A DNA stretch of 64,000 nucleotides, taken from NCBI RefSeq assembly GCF_023145695.1, contig NZ_JAJHVV010000004.1, forward strand, positions 248,001-312,000, given 5' to 3'. Below the pieces are notes generated by a model. That model was not told the origin of the DNA and searched no databases. It worked only from the letters and a program-made list of their open reading frames with translations. Made by a program: the position numbers and the translations under genes. Below, piece after piece: positions 35,861 to 45,397 of the stretch (position 1 is its first letter; each line of letters begins with the position of its first letter). The DNA is from Vibrio amylolyticus (GTDB taxonomy: Bacteria; Pseudomonadota; Gammaproteobacteria; Enterobacterales; Vibrionaceae).

Positions 35861-36790
35861 TTAATTCTTATCGACATGTTGACCAGATAACTCAAAGTAA
35901 CGTTCTAGAGTCTTAATACAGATTAATTGTTCTAGCTTTTCATCTTGAAAAGGAGCTACATATTCATGTGCATTTTTAATAATCTGCTCTGCTTTATCTG
36001 GGTTATCTAGGTAATACTGAATTTTATCATCAAAGTCAGACCAATCATCTTTTACTTCGATATAGTGAACGCCCGCTTTGAGGGTTCCTTCCATAAACCA
36101 TGTTTCAAACTTCATTTTTGGTGTGACCACCACAGAGTTAGAAGACATAGCCCACTTTAAGTTTGACGCTACATCGTTACCTTCTAAACAGATTAGAAAC
36201 TTACAATTAAGCTGCTCATCTACCGACATAAACGGTTTTGTCCACTCAGGGTACTCTTCACAAGAGTTAGACTGACCCGCGTCAACCAAAGGGTGTTCAA
36301 ACATCTTCTGCATAAAGCGAATACGGTGCGGCTGAGTGACCGCACCGCGAAATACAGCCATATCTTTTTTATCTGTATAGTTACGCTTGTCATCGACAAA
36401 TCGAAAATGACGTCGTTTATCGAGCTTAAATAGCACTGAATTTTGGTTATCACCGTCAATAGGCCGAGCCTTAAACAAAGTAGGAACAGGTTCTATGTGC
36501 GTTTCATCTCCAAAATTATAGTTAAATTTTAGCCCTTTAGGGAAATAATAAAGAAACTCTTTAAGATCATAATAATAAGATGTATATCCCTTTCTTGTAT
36601 AATTATAAATATCACTTCTTGCTTGATTATCAATAGCCCATTTGTGACACTTGACATAGTAGCTGACACGAGATTCTACATAGTGACTTCTTGAATAAAG
36701 CAATCTATAAACTCCTTGCCTTTTCACTGTGAAGAAAGTTTTAGGTAAAATAGCCAGAATAAAATGCTTAAGGTAATAAGTTAATTTCAT
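35861..36790 (-). CDS. GT90/CAP10-like glycosyltransferase
   Basis: A 309-residue protein of the glycosyl transferase family 90 (LpsA/CAP10) type: YYYDLKEFLYYFPKGLKFNY, SVLFKLDKRRHFRFVDDKRN, MAVFRGAVTQPHRIRFMQ, LICLEGNDVASNLKWAMSSN (the conserved xGxGxSxxLK-like segment), and SVVVTPKMKFETWFMEGTLK. Such enzymes transfer a xylose or hexose to LPS or glycan. It overlaps the O-antigen ligase gene by 4 bp, so it is co-translated in the core operon. Confidence 0.87.
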   Translation of the reverse strand: MKLTYYLKHFILAILPKTFFTVKRQGVYRLLYSRSHYVESRVSYYVKCHKWAIDNQARSDIYNYTRKGYTSYYYDLKEFLYYFPKGLKFNYNFGDETHIEPVPTLFKARPIDGDNQNSVLFKLDKRRHFRFVDDKRNYTDKKDMAVFRGAVTQPHRIRFMQKMFEHPLVDAGQSNSCEEYPEWTKPFMSVDEQLNCKFLICLEGNDVASNLKWAMSSNSVVVTPKMKFETWFMEGTLKAGVHYIEVKDDWSDFDDKIQYYLDNPDKAEQIIKNAHEYVAPFQDEKLEQLICIKTLERYFELSGQHVDKN

Positions 36791-38016
36791 TTTCTCACCT
36801 TAGTATTTTCAATCATAGAGCCTTCTCTGTAAATATAGCTCAGCAACGCACCAACAAATAAAAGGTAAGAAAAGAAACTATGTCCATTTGTAAACGGAGT
36901 ATCAGTAATATTAATTAAAGAAAACATTAAAGATAAGCCAAAGATCAAAATTGTCACAAAGGAGAACCCTACCTTACGAATTGAAAGTACTACAGGTAAA
37001 ATCAACAAACCAAGCATTAATATCAAACCAACAATGCCGGAGGATACTAATTTTTCCAGATAGCCATTATGAAAATTCCAAGATGCTATCCTATGAACCT
37101 TATCGTTTATTATTTCACTCTCCAACATTTTATCTAATTTAATTTGAGTATTACTACCATGACCTAATAGAGGTGCTTCTTCTATAAATGAAAGGGATAG
37201 TTTATAAACACTAAAACGAAGACCTATGGAAGTATCGAAATTACCATCTTCTATTTTTTCTATTTCAGATACTGTATTATCATATCTCTCTATAATAAAA
37301 GGTAGAGATACAATAGACGCCATAAAAAAAGAGATTATACTAAACATAATAAACTTGGGGTTATATACCTTCTTCAATAGCACTATTGATATAACCAACA
37401 TAGGAAGCACTATTATTAAGGCAATAATTGACCCCCTTGTCTGGGTCATCAAAGTAGCGGATAGTGACAATATGAAAGCCAATGACATCAAAATCGTTCG
37501 AACCCTCTCCTTTGAAAAGGATAAAATCACAAAAGAAGAAATCACTATCAGACTGGTGAAATTAGAGAATGGTATAGCATTCACAGGCCAATAACGCCTG
37601 TCTGTAGGCTCTATTATTTGAAAATATACGGACAAGACAATGGCATTAATAGAACCAAGTACTAATAAAAATACAAACGCAGATTCTGTATAGTACTTAG
37701 TTGGTACGGCTATAAAAAATACGGCAGCAATCGCTGCTGCTCTTAGTTCCCTTGAACCGAAGCCATAAGTTAGATAGGATAAAATAGAAAATGACAAATA
37801 TAAAAAAACAACAGCTAGCCATTTGTTATTTTTAATGTTAAACACTACATCCTTTGTATTAAAGGAAAGTGAGAATAAAAGTGTCAATAACACAATCCCT
37901 ACTAATACTTTATCTCCAGATGGGTGCCAATACATTCCTGTGAAAGACCAGAGTAAAGGTAGTCCATAGAAAAAAACAGAAAGCCAGTACATTAAAGTAT
38001 TTTTATCTTTAGTCAT
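36787..38016 (-). CDS. waaL: O-antigen ligase (WaaL type)
   Basis: A 409-residue polytopic protein with about 11 membrane segments and one large periplasmic loop (about 240-325) before SWNFHNGYLEKLVSSGIVGL, the H-x-G/S-x-Y region of the Wzy_C/WaaL ligase family. TQTRGSIIALIIVLPML carries the loop arginine. It would join undecaprenyl-linked O-antigen made by the 1-22 kb operon to the core assembled here. WaaL and Wzy are hard to separate by sequence; location in the core operon favours ligase. Confidence 0.82.
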   Translation of the reverse strand: MTKDKNTLMYWLSVFFYGLPLLWSFTGMYWHPSGDKVLVGIVLLTLLFSLSFNTKDVVFNIKNNKWLAVVFLYLSFSILSYLTYGFGSRELRAAAIAAVFFIAVPTKYYTESAFVFLLVLGSINAIVLSVYFQIIEPTDRRYWPVNAIPFSNFTSLIVISSFVILSFSKERVRTILMSLAFILSLSATLMTQTRGSIIALIIVLPMLVISIVLLKKVYNPKFIMFSIISFFMASIVSLPFIIERYDNTVSEIEKIEDGNFDTSIGLRFSVYKLSLSFIEEAPLLGHGSNTQIKLDKMLESEIINDKVHRIASWNFHNGYLEKLVSSGIVGLILMLGLLILPVVLSIRKVGFSFVTILIFGLSLMFSLINITDTPFTNGHSFFSYLLFVGALLSYIYREGSMIENTKVRK

Positions 38017-38018
38017 AT

Positions 38019-38780
38019 TTATAGTTTGACCATAAGTGGGCTATGTGTATTTCGCTCACTCTCTTTTGGTAAAGTCATATAGTCATCACCATATTTATTA
38101 ATCAAATAGGATTCAACATTATTTGGGACACATATTTCAATATCACAAAAATCCATTTTTCTTAATGGAAATAAATTATGGTATTTAAATAAGTCCCTTC
38201 CATGTATAGCTCCATAGAAACCTGATTTATTCTCTGAATTAGATGTAAGGAATTCTTCTATCTTCTCATGCCTTTCACCTGGATTTCCGTACCTGAATTT
38301 ATAAAATAGACGTTTTACAAAACCATAATATCCGTTATTGCTTTTTACTGCTCTAGAAAAATTGCAAATTAGTTTATTAGCAAAATCACATTGAACTTCA
38401 TCAATCCCTTCATCTAAAGGAAAAATATCTATGAACAATCCATGATGAATATCAACACCTTTAAATCTTTCCTCTAAGAATACTGTTCCATTCATTCTTA
38501 CCTTAGCAAAGTATAGTGAATAATTAGGGTCAGTTTTAAATGTCTGTATAAAGAGTTCATTCGGCAGTTTTTCTTGTAATGTTAAAAACTTATTATAGTC
38601 AGCCCTCGGCATAGCAATATCAATATCATCATCCCAAGGAATAAAACCACTATGCCTAAATGCACCCAATACAGTTCCACCAACTGCTACATATTCAAGG
38701 TTTTCTTTGTTTAAAAAATCACTTAAAGTTTTAAACATCGATAACAATCTATCTTGTATTTGTTTCGTTTTACCGCTCAT
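38019..38780 (-). CDS. LicD-family phosphotransferase
   Basis: The 253 residues open with the LicD nucleotidyltransferase-fold signature VAVGGTVLGAFRHSGFIPWD followed by DDIDIAMPRADYNKF (D-x-D metal motif), plus IHHGLFIDIFPLDE. LicD proteins attach phosphocholine or other phospho-polyols from CDP-donors to LPS or teichoic acid sugars. It starts the core run just 65 bp after mutM and is 3 bp from waaL. No choline uptake or licA/licC genes are visible, so CDP-glycerol from TagD is one possible donor (inference). Confidence 0.88.
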   Translation of the reverse strand: MSGKTKQIQDRLLSMFKTLSDFLNKENLEYVAVGGTVLGAFRHSGFIPWDDDIDIAMPRADYNKFLTLQEKLPNELFIQTFKTDPNYSLYFAKVRMNGTVFLEERFKGVDIHHGLFIDIFPLDEGIDEVQCDFANKLICNFSRAVKSNNGYYGFVKRLFYKFRYGNPGERHEKIEEFLTSNSENKSGFYGAIHGRDLFKYHNLFPLRKMDFCDIEICVPNNVESYLINKYGDDYMTLPKESERNTHSPLMVKL

Positions 38781-38844
38781 ACTTACTCTAACTAATTTTT
38801 AGCGAATTTGAGTTTCTAAATTAACTCAACTATTTAATACTTAC

Positions 38845-39654
38845 CTAATCTTGGCAATGATTACATAAGTAACTATTTCTTTGCCCTATTTTTTTCTCTT
38901 CAATCAGAGCCCTACAAACTGGACAAGGAGAACCTGACTTCCCGTACACCTGTAACTCTTGAGAGAAATAACCTGGTTTACCATCTACTTGTGAAAAATC
39001 TTTCAGCGTGGTACCGCCTTGGGCAATAGCTTTCTCTAAGACTTTTTTTATCACAGTCACTAGATAGCTCCACTCTTTATCTGATACTTGCCCAGCATGC
39101 CTTAAAGGATGAATTTTAGCAGAAAATAGCGACTCACAGGCGTAAATATTCCCCACTCCAACCACATTTTTGTTATCCATGATGAACTGCTTAATCGTTA
39201 TGCGCTTTCCTTTCGCTTTTTCAAACATATATCCAGCATTGAATTCATCAGTTAATGGTTCAGGTCCCATATTTTCCAATACTGAGTGTGAGTCACCTTT
39301 CTCCATCCATAACCAACAACCGAATCGACGGGGATCGTTATAGCGCAGCACTTTGCCATTAGTGAGCTTAAGATCAACGTGATCATGTTTGGAAGCTTCA
39401 AAATCAGCATCTAGCACTCTTAACGAACCAGACATACCTAAATGAACAATTGCACTGCCAATGTTTGTTTCAATGATCAGGTATTTAGCTCTACGAGAGA
39501 TAGTTCGAATCACTTCTCCTTCAAGCTGCTTTAACTCTTGAGGAATTTCCCAACGAAGCTTTGGCGTTCGAAAAGTAATTGACTGAATAGTCTGGCCAAT
39601 GAGGTGAGGGCTAATACCCATTCTACTCACTTCAACTTCTGGCAACTCGGGCAT
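38845..39654 (-). CDS. mutM: formamidopyrimidine-DNA glycosylase
   Basis: A 269-residue base-excision enzyme for 8-oxoguanine. It starts [20 protein letters not shown] (catalytic P2 and E3), has [10 protein letters not shown] (conserved K), [31 protein letters not shown] (H2TH) and a C-terminal zinc finger [20 protein letters not shown] then CNHC. It sits, as in other vibrios, between rpmG and the LPS core genes. Confidence 0.98.
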   Translation of the reverse strand: MPELPEVEVSRMGISPHLIGQTIQSITFRTPKLRWEIPQELKQLEGEVIRTISRRAKYLIIETNIGSAIVHLGMSGSLRVLDADFEASKHDHVDLKLTNGKVLRYNDPRRFGCWLWMEKGDSHSVLENMGPEPLTDEFNAGYMFEKAKGKRITIKQFIMDNKNVVGVGNIYACESLFSAKIHPLRHAGQVSDKEWSYLVTVIKKVLEKAIAQGGTTLKDFSQVDGKPGYFSQELQVYGKSGSPCPVCRALIEEKKIGQRNSYLCNHCQD

Positions 39655-39694
39655 GAGTTAAAACTCCTTGAAAGTAGGTTATAGAAACTGTGCT

Positions 39695-40174
39695 TTAATT
39701 AGTTGGGCCTAGATACTGTGGCTCAACTGATAAGGCTATCCACTTGTCTTGCCAGTTTTTTAAAAGCCAAAACTGAGGTGTTCGATAATAGGTGATCCTT
39801 TGAGGCTCTTCTACATCGATATACCAAACTTCAATGGTCTGTGGATTTTTAAGCGTCGGGTTAAGTGTCAGCCTTGTTTCGTCATCCACTTCGGTTCCAA
39901 CGAGCGCCTGCCAACGCTCAGCCAACTCTTCAGGGGCTATATCGCTTGGAACGCTAATTCGCCATCGGCCTTGGTTCTTCTCTAGTGACCACTGACTCAA
40001 GTGCAGTGATTGAAGCTCTTCACTAGGGTTTAGTAGATATGGATAAGGGCTTTCTGGTGGTTCAATCAAATACGTTTTGATCATAGTAGGAAGATACAAA
40101 ATACCAATAAACGCCACAATCGCTAACATAAGCAGATTGTTCCAACGTTTTCGACGGGCTGGCGGCACTCGCAT
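39695..40174 (-). CDS. conserved small membrane-anchored protein of unknown function
   Basis: A 159-residue protein with a basic N-terminus (RVPPARRKRWNN), one membrane anchor (about residues 13-33) and an extracytoplasmic domain with LHLSQWSLEKNQGRWRIS, AERWQALVGTEVDDE and WYIDVEEPQRITYYRTP. I do not recognise the family. It is 40 bp upstream of mutM and likely shares its transcript. Confidence 0.75.
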   Translation of the reverse strand: MRVPPARRKRWNNLLMLAIVAFIGILYLPTMIKTYLIEPPESPYPYLLNPSEELQSLHLSQWSLEKNQGRWRISVPSDIAPEELAERWQALVGTEVDDETRLTLNPTLKNPQTIEVWYIDVEEPQRITYYRTPQFWLLKNWQDKWIALSVEPQYLGPTN

Positions 40175-40302
40175 TTTAACTCCCTATCAATTCAAGCAAA
40201 CTATCTTGAGTATAAGGGATTGAAGATAGAGATAAAGAAAAGATAGAAAACAGAAGAAAAGAAGAGGGAAATCTAGGATTGGAAAATTTAGCGGTAAGAA
40301 CT

Positions 40303-40330
40303 AAAAAACCCAGCTCGAAAGCTGGGTTTT
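40303..40330 (-). terminator. intrinsic terminator of rpmBG
   Basis: An 11-bp perfect stem (40,305-40,315 with 40,320-40,330; core CCCAGCT) closes a CGAA/TTCG tetraloop, followed on the minus strand by six Ts. The gap from 40,175 also holds a purine-rich tract at about 40,220-40,270 with no visible gene. Confidence 0.92.
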
Positions 40331-40374
40331 ATGCAATCTTCTCTAAACAAGAAGCTTCAAAGAATTAAATTCAA

Positions 40375-40542
40375 TTACTTGATTTTAGCTTCTTTGTACA
40401 TAACGTGTTGGCGAACTACTGGATCAAACTTTTTGATCTCAAATTTGCCTGGCATGTTACGTTTGTTCTTGTCAGTTGTGTAGAAGTGACCTGTTCCAGC
40501 AGAAGATACTAGACGGATTTTCTCACGAATGCCTTTAGCCAT
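40375..40542 (-). CDS. rpmG: 50S ribosomal protein L33
   Basis: A 55-residue protein starting [20 protein letters not shown], then [20 protein letters not shown] and ending VMYKEAKIK, the L33 of gammaproteobacteria without the zinc-binding cysteines (C-minus type). It lies 13 bp after rpmB and precedes a strong terminator. The frame is short but unambiguous. Confidence 0.97.
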   Translation of the reverse strand: MAKGIREKIRLVSSAGTGHFYTTDKNKRNMPGKFEIKKFDPVVRQHVMYKEAKIK

Positions 40543-40555
40543 TGCTCAATTCCTC

Positions 40556-40792
40556 TTAAACGTTTTCGCCACGTGCACGGACATCAACAAGAACAGCATC
40601 AATGCCTTTCTTATCGATAATACGCATGCCTTTAGCAGTTAGACGTAGTTTAACAAAACGTTTTTCGCTCTCTACCCAGAAACGGTGAGTTTGTAGGTTC
40701 GGCAGAAAACGACGCTTGGTAGCATTGCGTGCGTGTGAACGGTTGTTACCCGCTACAGGACGCTTACCAGTTACTTGACATACTCGGGACAT
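40556..40792 (-). CDS. rpmB: 50S ribosomal protein L28
   Basis: A 78-residue protein starting [20 protein letters not shown], then [20 protein letters not shown] and ending [10 protein letters not shown], diagnostic for L28. The frame can be extended five codons upstream but the ATG at 40,792 gives the family start. It forms the usual rpmBG operon. Confidence 0.98.
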   Translation of the reverse strand: MSRVCQVTGKRPVAGNNRSHARNATKRRFLPNLQTHRFWVESEKRFVKLRLTAKGMRIIDKKGIDAVLVDVRARGENV

Positions 40793-40915
40793 GAAATGTC
40801 TCTCCAAATCGTTTCAGCTCGATATCAACCTTGGTGGCCGAACCTCTCTATCAATTCTGAAAATAGAGGTAAAAACCAAAATGGAAAATCCATTCAAGGC
40901 TATCAAAGGTCGCGC

Positions 40916-40944
40916 ATTATACTAACTTGACATGCATTGCTCAA
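40916..40944 (-). promoter_or_regulatory. sigma-70 promoter of rpmBG
   Basis: On the minus strand TTGAGC (40,944-40,939) and a perfect TATAAT (40,921-40,916) are separated by exactly 17 bp. The start of transcription should be near 40,909, giving a leader of about 115 nt before rpmB. The rest of the gap to radC (40,945-41,087) shows nothing else I can name. Confidence 0.8.
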
Positions 40945-41087
40945 GACCCGAACAGATCCTTTTTACAGGTTTTCGTGATCTTTTTTTGAACATCGCAGCT
41001 TTTTGAGTAATCGAGGCTGATTTAAGGTTCTAAAAATGTGGCGGGAATGATAGCAGATTTTTATCAACTAACAAGCCAAAATGTGAT

Positions 41088-41762
41088 TCAAATCCATCCT
41101 CGCTCTGCAAAAGAAACCACTTCGCCATCTCCGACCACAAAATGGTCCAGAACTCGAATGTCCACCAAAGACAACGCATCGGTAAGTTTTCGCGTTATTC
41201 TTCTATCCGCTTGGCTAGGTTCAGCAACGCCTGAAGGGTGATTATGTGCCAATATTAATGCGGCTGAGTTATGTTCTAGTGCTCGCTTTACCACCTCTCT
41301 AGGGTAAACAGACGCTGCATCAATTGTCCCTTCAAATAGAATTTCGTCCTTTATTACTCTGTTCTGATTATCTAAAAATAAGATATGAAAAGCTTCTCGT
41401 TGGCGATCTCTTAGAATACTAGAGAGATAGAGCTTAGTTTGTTGTGGGCTTGAAAGCGCATCACCTCTCTTTAATGTTTCGGCTAAATAACGCTGGGTCA
41501 TTTCCAGCACCGCCTGAAGTTGGACAAATTTCGCTTCTCCAAGCCCTTTATGTCGACAAAATTGATCCTTCGACGCTGAAAATAGCCCTCGTAATGACCC
41601 CATCTCTTTTAACAGGACATCCGACAGCTCAAGAACATTCATCCCCTTTGTGCCTGTTCGCAAGAAAATCGCCAGTAGCTCCGCATCGGTTAATGAGCTT
41701 GGACCATTCGCCAGTAATTTCTCTCTCGGCATCGATTCAGCAGGCAGTGCTTTAATGCTCAT
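41088..41762 (-). CDS. radC: RadC/YicR family JAB-domain protein
   Basis: A 224-residue RadC homologue: helix-hairpin-helix region ([19 protein letters not shown] to [13 protein letters not shown]) and the JAMM-like metal motif [19 protein letters not shown] with [17 protein letters not shown]. Despite the name, its cellular role is unclear. I choose ATG at 41,762 ([15 protein letters not shown], the usual vibrio start); an in-frame GTG at 41,777 is the alternative. Confidence 0.93.
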   Translation of the reverse strand: MSIKALPAESMPREKLLANGPSSLTDAELLAIFLRTGTKGMNVLELSDVLLKEMGSLRGLFSASKDQFCRHKGLGEAKFVQLQAVLEMTQRYLAETLKRGDALSSPQQTKLYLSSILRDRQREAFHILFLDNQNRVIKDEILFEGTIDAASVYPREVVKRALEHNSAALILAHNHPSGVAEPSQADRRITRKLTDALSLVDIRVLDHFVVGDGEVVSFAERGWI

Positions 41763-41810
41763 AAATAAAATCGCCACTAATTAGTAATGAAGTATCCAAT
41801 ACCGACAGAG

Positions 41811-41880
41811 TAAAAGTCATACAACTATTTATCTTGTTCTTTGGTACTGTTTGAGATCGATTGATAAAAGTCATGCAACT
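41811..41880. repeat. 16-bp direct repeat pair between radC and coaBC
   Basis: TAAAAGTCATACAACT (41,811-41,826) recurs as TAAAAGTCATGCAACT (41,865-41,880), one mismatch, 54 bp apart, in the divergent control region of radC and coaBC. Confidence 0.7.
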
Positions 41881-41983
41881 GTGATGTTGATTAAAACGCA
41901 TAAACCTAATAGAAAGCAGGGGGGCTAGGAAAAAAATAACGCTCCGTGTTATCGTAGCGACAGAATTTTCAAAGGAAAACATC

Positions 41984-43204
41984 ATGCAAACGTTAGCGGG
42001 AAAAAAGATTCTATTAGGCATCAGCGGTGGTATTGCTGCTTATAAATGTGCAGAGCTTACTCGTCGCCTCATTGAACGAGGAGCAGAAGTTCGAGTTGTC
42101 ATGACCAGTGCTGCTAAAGAATTCATTACCCCTTTAACCATGCAAGCTGTCTCCGGGCACCCTGTATCAGAAAGTCTTTTTGATCCTGCTGCTGAAGCCT
42201 CTATGGGGCATATAGAACTCGCTAAGTGGGCAGACCTTGTACTCATCGCACCTGCTACTGCTGATCTTATTGCAAGAATAAGAGCGGGAATGGGCAATGA
42301 CCTTCTAAGTACGTTAGTACTTGCTACTGACTCTCCTGTTGCTGTTTCTCCTGCGATGAATCAGCAGATGTATCAAAATGCAGCTACTCAAGAGAACATC
42401 GCTGCGCTAGACAAGCGTGGTTTGAATATTTGGGGGCCAGGTTCTGGTGAGCAAGCGTGTGGAGATGTAGGCCTCGGTCGAATGCTAGAGCCAATGCAAT
42501 TGGTCGAGCGATGTGAACTTTTTTTCCAAACAAATGAGATCCAGCCTAAATCCCAACCGCTAGCAGGGAAGTCAGTATTAATTTCTGCAGGCCCAACTCG
42601 CGAAGCCATCGACCCTGTTCGCTACATCTCAAATCATAGCTCTGGAAAAATGGGCTATGCACTTGCTGAAGCGGCACTTGAGCTTGGCGCAGAGGTAACA
42701 CTCGTTAGCGGGCCAGTGTCTATATCGGCCCCTACTCATGCATCTACCGTTCAAGTAGAAAGCGCGCTGCAAATGCATGAAGCTGTTATGGCCAATGCTC
42801 CAACTCATGATGTTTTTATCAGTTGTGCGGCGGTTGCTGACTATCGTCCTGAGATCATTGCTGATCAAAAAATCAAGAAAGCGGACGATAGCGATCAAAT
42901 GAGTATCACTATGGTGAAAAACCCAGATATTGTCGCTTCTGTCGCCGCCCTTACCAAAAATAGACCATTTACTGTTGGCTTTGCCGCTGAGACTCAAGAC
43001 GTCGAAAAATACGCTCGTGGAAAATTAATCAATAAAAATCTTGATATGATCTGCGCTAATGACGTTTCTATTACAGGTCAGGGATTCAATAGTAATGATA
43101 ACGCGATTACAGTATTCGAGAAGCAAGGTGAGCATTCACTTCCACTCGCCTCTAAGACACAACTTGCTCAATCAATCATGATGCTTATCGAGAAAAGCTT
43201 GTAA
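41984..43204 (+). CDS. coaBC: bifunctional phosphopantothenoylcysteine decarboxylase/synthetase
   Basis: A 406-residue fusion (Dfp). The N-terminal flavin-dependent decarboxylase CoaC shows [20 protein letters not shown], the active-site H in [12 protein letters not shown] and [17 protein letters not shown]. The C-terminal CTP-dependent CoaB starts near residue 190: [42 protein letters not shown] and [24 protein letters not shown] lies before the ATG. It carries out two steps of CoA synthesis and is divergent from radC as in related genomes. Confidence 0.97.
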   Translation: MQTLAGKKILLGISGGIAAYKCAELTRRLIERGAEVRVVMTSAAKEFITPLTMQAVSGHPVSESLFDPAAEASMGHIELAKWADLVLIAPATADLIARIRAGMGNDLLSTLVLATDSPVAVSPAMNQQMYQNAATQENIAALDKRGLNIWGPGSGEQACGDVGLGRMLEPMQLVERCELFFQTNEIQPKSQPLAGKSVLISAGPTREAIDPVRYISNHSSGKMGYALAEAALELGAEVTLVSGPVSISAPTHASTVQVESALQMHEAVMANAPTHDVFISCAAVADYRPEIIADQKIKKADDSDQMSITMVKNPDIVASVAALTKNRPFTVGFAAETQDVEKYARGKLINKNLDMICANDVSITGQGFNSNDNAITVFEKQGEHSLPLASKTQLAQSIMMLIEKSL

Positions 43205-43344
43205 CATCACTATTTTTACTTTTATCTACTGCATTTTTATTGAAATACTACGAACTCTATTCACTGTTGGTTACACTAATCCCCCTCCAACAGTGAATTT
43301 ATAACACGTCCAAATTTATCAAGTTGTCATCAAAAGGAAAGGTC

Positions 43345-43935
43345 ATGGCCGGTACAAGAAAATCCAATCGTCGTGAAGAAATATTACAAGCATTAGCACA
43401 AATGCTTGAATCAACCGACGGTGCCTCTCGGATCACAACCGCCAAGCTTGCCAAACAAGTCGGTGTTTCAGAAGCAGCACTTTACCGTCACTTCCCAAGT
43501 AAAGCGCGTATGTTTGAAGGACTCATTGAATTCATTGAAGAATCACTGATGTCACGTATCAACCGTATCCTAGATGAAGAGAAAGACACACTAAACCGCA
43601 TTCGGTTAGTCATTCAACTGATCTTGGCTTTTTCAGAACGAAATCCAGGCTTAACGCGCATTTTGTCGGGTCACGCTTTGATGTTTGAAAATGAACGGCT
43701 ACGCGACAGAATCAATCAACTATTCGAACGCATTGAACTGTCACTGCGCCAAATTCTACGAGAACGCAAATTACGTGAAGGAAAATCTTTCCCTGTCGAT
43801 GAGTCTGTACTTGCCGCACAGTTACTTGGTCAAGTAGAAGGCAGTCTCAACCGCTTTGTACGCTCCGACTTTAAATATCAACCAACAGCAAACTTTGAAG
43901 AGTACTGGGCACTGCTGAGTGCACAAATTCAATAG
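43345..43935 (+). CDS. slmA: nucleoid occlusion factor SlmA
   Basis: A 196-residue TetR-type DNA-binding protein that blocks FtsZ assembly over the chromosome. It starts [20 protein letters not shown], has the helix-turn-helix [20 protein letters not shown], and [20 protein letters not shown] typical of SlmA. AAAGGAAAGGTC precedes ATG 43,345; a start seven codons upstream is unlikely. It is followed 20 bp later by lpxL, and a decayed copy of its 3' part occurs at 45,141-45,372. Confidence 0.96.
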   Translation: MAGTRKSNRREEILQALAQMLESTDGASRITTAKLAKQVGVSEAALYRHFPSKARMFEGLIEFIEESLMSRINRILDEEKDTLNRIRLVIQLILAFSERNPGLTRILSGHALMFENERLRDRINQLFERIELSLRQILRERKLREGKSFPVDESVLAAQLLGQVEGSLNRFVRSDFKYQPTANFEEYWALLSAQIQ

Positions 43936-43955
43936 TCAGCGTACTGAGTAGCAAT

Positions 43956-44906
43956 ATGACCACTAAAACATATGACCATCCGGAATTTTCACTTTCGCTA
44001 CTTCACCCAAAATATTGGCCGGTATGGCTTGGGTTTGGTCTGCTCGCGCTTGTCGTCAACCTTCTGCCTTACCGTATATTGTTGAGCTTTGGACATAAGC
44101 TTGGCCTACTAGGAATGAAGTTTGGGAAAAAAAGGGTTCATGTGGCTACTCGCAATCTTGAGTTGGCCTTCCCAGAACAATCAAAAAGTGAAATTAGCGA
44201 TTTGGTTCGTGAAAACTTCAAAAATACCGGGCTAGCGCTGATCGAAACAGGTATTGCGTGGTTTTGGCCAACTTGGCGTTTTAAGCTGCTACTTGTTGAT
44301 AAAGATACCAACGCCCTCAGACAACATAGCCAAGACGGTAAAGGCGTACTGCTCTGCTGTGTCCATGCATTGAACCTTGAAATTACTTGCCGTGCATTTG
44401 CTGTATTGGGTTTATCGGGTTACGGAGCATATCGCCCTCACAACAACCCAGCCTATAACTTCATTCAATATCGTGGAAGAACCCAAAATGGCAACGGAGC
44501 GATTGACCGTAAGAACGTCAAAAAAATGCTACGCGTCCTTCGTAACGGTGAACGTTTATTCTACCTTCCTGATCACGACTACGGCCGTAACAAATCTGCA
44601 TTTGTTCCTTTCTTCGCGATTGAAGATGCTTGTACCACCACTGGGACCAGTCTTTTCGCTTATACCACTAAATGCGCAATTGTAGTCGGCTCAGGGTATA
44701 GAAACTCTAATGGCCAATACGACATACTCGCCAATAAAACAATTGAAGAAGCTTATCCTCAAAAAGATGAGAAAGCCGCTGCCGCTTACATGAATAGGTA
44801 TATAGAAGAGACTATCCTACGTGCGCCCGAGCAATGGATGTGGCTGCATAAACGCTATAAAACGATGGAAGATGAAAGTGTTGAGCGCGGTATTCGCTAC
44901 AAATAG
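43956..44906 (+). CDS. lpxL: lipid A late acyltransferase (LpxL/HtrB type), copy 1
   Basis: A 316-residue LpxL-family protein that adds a secondary acyl chain to Kdo2-lipid IVA. The catalytic H-x4-E is H137-E142 in CCVHALNLEI; GYGAYRPHNNPAYNFIQYRG, ERLFYLPDHDYGRNKSAFVP and APEQWMWLHKRYKTMED are family motifs. One membrane anchor lies at about 22-44. It is highly similar to the next gene (about four residues in five by eye). In V. cholerae a tandem pair at this position is known as lpxL/lpxN, one adding a hydroxylated chain; which copy does what here is not decidable by eye. Confidence 0.92.
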   Translation: MTTKTYDHPEFSLSLLHPKYWPVWLGFGLLALVVNLLPYRILLSFGHKLGLLGMKFGKKRVHVATRNLELAFPEQSKSEISDLVRENFKNTGLALIETGIAWFWPTWRFKLLLVDKDTNALRQHSQDGKGVLLCCVHALNLEITCRAFAVLGLSGYGAYRPHNNPAYNFIQYRGRTQNGNGAIDRKNVKKMLRVLRNGERLFYLPDHDYGRNKSAFVPFFAIEDACTTTGTSLFAYTTKCAIVVGSGYRNSNGQYDILANKTIEEAYPQKDEKAAAAYMNRYIEETILRAPEQWMWLHKRYKTMEDESVERGIRYK

Positions 44907-44925
44907 CCTTCCTATAGCAACAAGG

Positions 44926-44955
44926 GGGCTTACTCCACTACTTCAAAGTAAGCCC
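44926..44955 (+). terminator. hairpin after lpxL copy 1
   Basis: GGGCTTACT (44,926-44,934) pairs with AGTAAGCCC (44,947-44,955). No T-run follows, so termination strength is uncertain. Confidence 0.5.
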
Positions 44956-45140
44956 ACTATATAAAGCGACTTTACCTAAAGGCCACTTCCATCTAAGAGC
45001 AACACCATCAATTCACGTTGGTATTCTTGTCTCTTATTTTTCTAATCACTTTTCTAAAGTTTATCTCTTACCACTCTTTGAGCATCACAACCCCTTTTCC
45101 TTTTCAGAACAAAGCACCCTATAGGATCGCGCATTAAGGT

Positions 45141-45372
45141 TTAAAAATGGGCGGTTACCCTATAAAATCTACTTTTGAGCGTATTGATAAATCTCTGCGC
45201 CAGATATTAAGTGAATGCAAGATACATGAAGGAAAATATTTCCTCTTGATAAGTCTGTACTCGCTGCAGTTGTGGGACCGATAGGAGGAAGTCTCAATAG
45301 CTTGGCAACTTCAGATTTTAATTATTAACCTACGGCTCGCTTCAATGAGCACTGCTAAGTGTACAAGTTGAG
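45141..45372 (+). pseudogene. decayed duplicate of the slmA 3' end
   Basis: This stretch aligns along its length with the last 240 or so bases of slmA. Matching blocks include GAGCGTATTGA against GAACGCATTGA, CTGCGCCA, TGAAGGAAAAT, AGTCTGTACT, AGTCTCAA and CACTGCT-AGTG. Several small indels and frame-breaking changes remove coding capacity. It sits immediately upstream of the second lpxL copy, exactly as functional slmA sits upstream of the first. It is therefore a scar of a tandem duplication of an slmA(3')-lpxL segment. The rest of the 491-bp gap (44,907-45,140) shows a hairpin and no gene. Confidence 0.88.
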
Positions 45373-45397
45373 TGGCCATCCGTATTAAGTCGCCGTT

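Noticed and set aside
40220-40270. Purine-rich tract between the small membrane protein gene and rpmG
   Set aside because: It is low in complexity but has no repeat unit, dyad or promoter that I can define, so it is only mentioned with the terminator entry.
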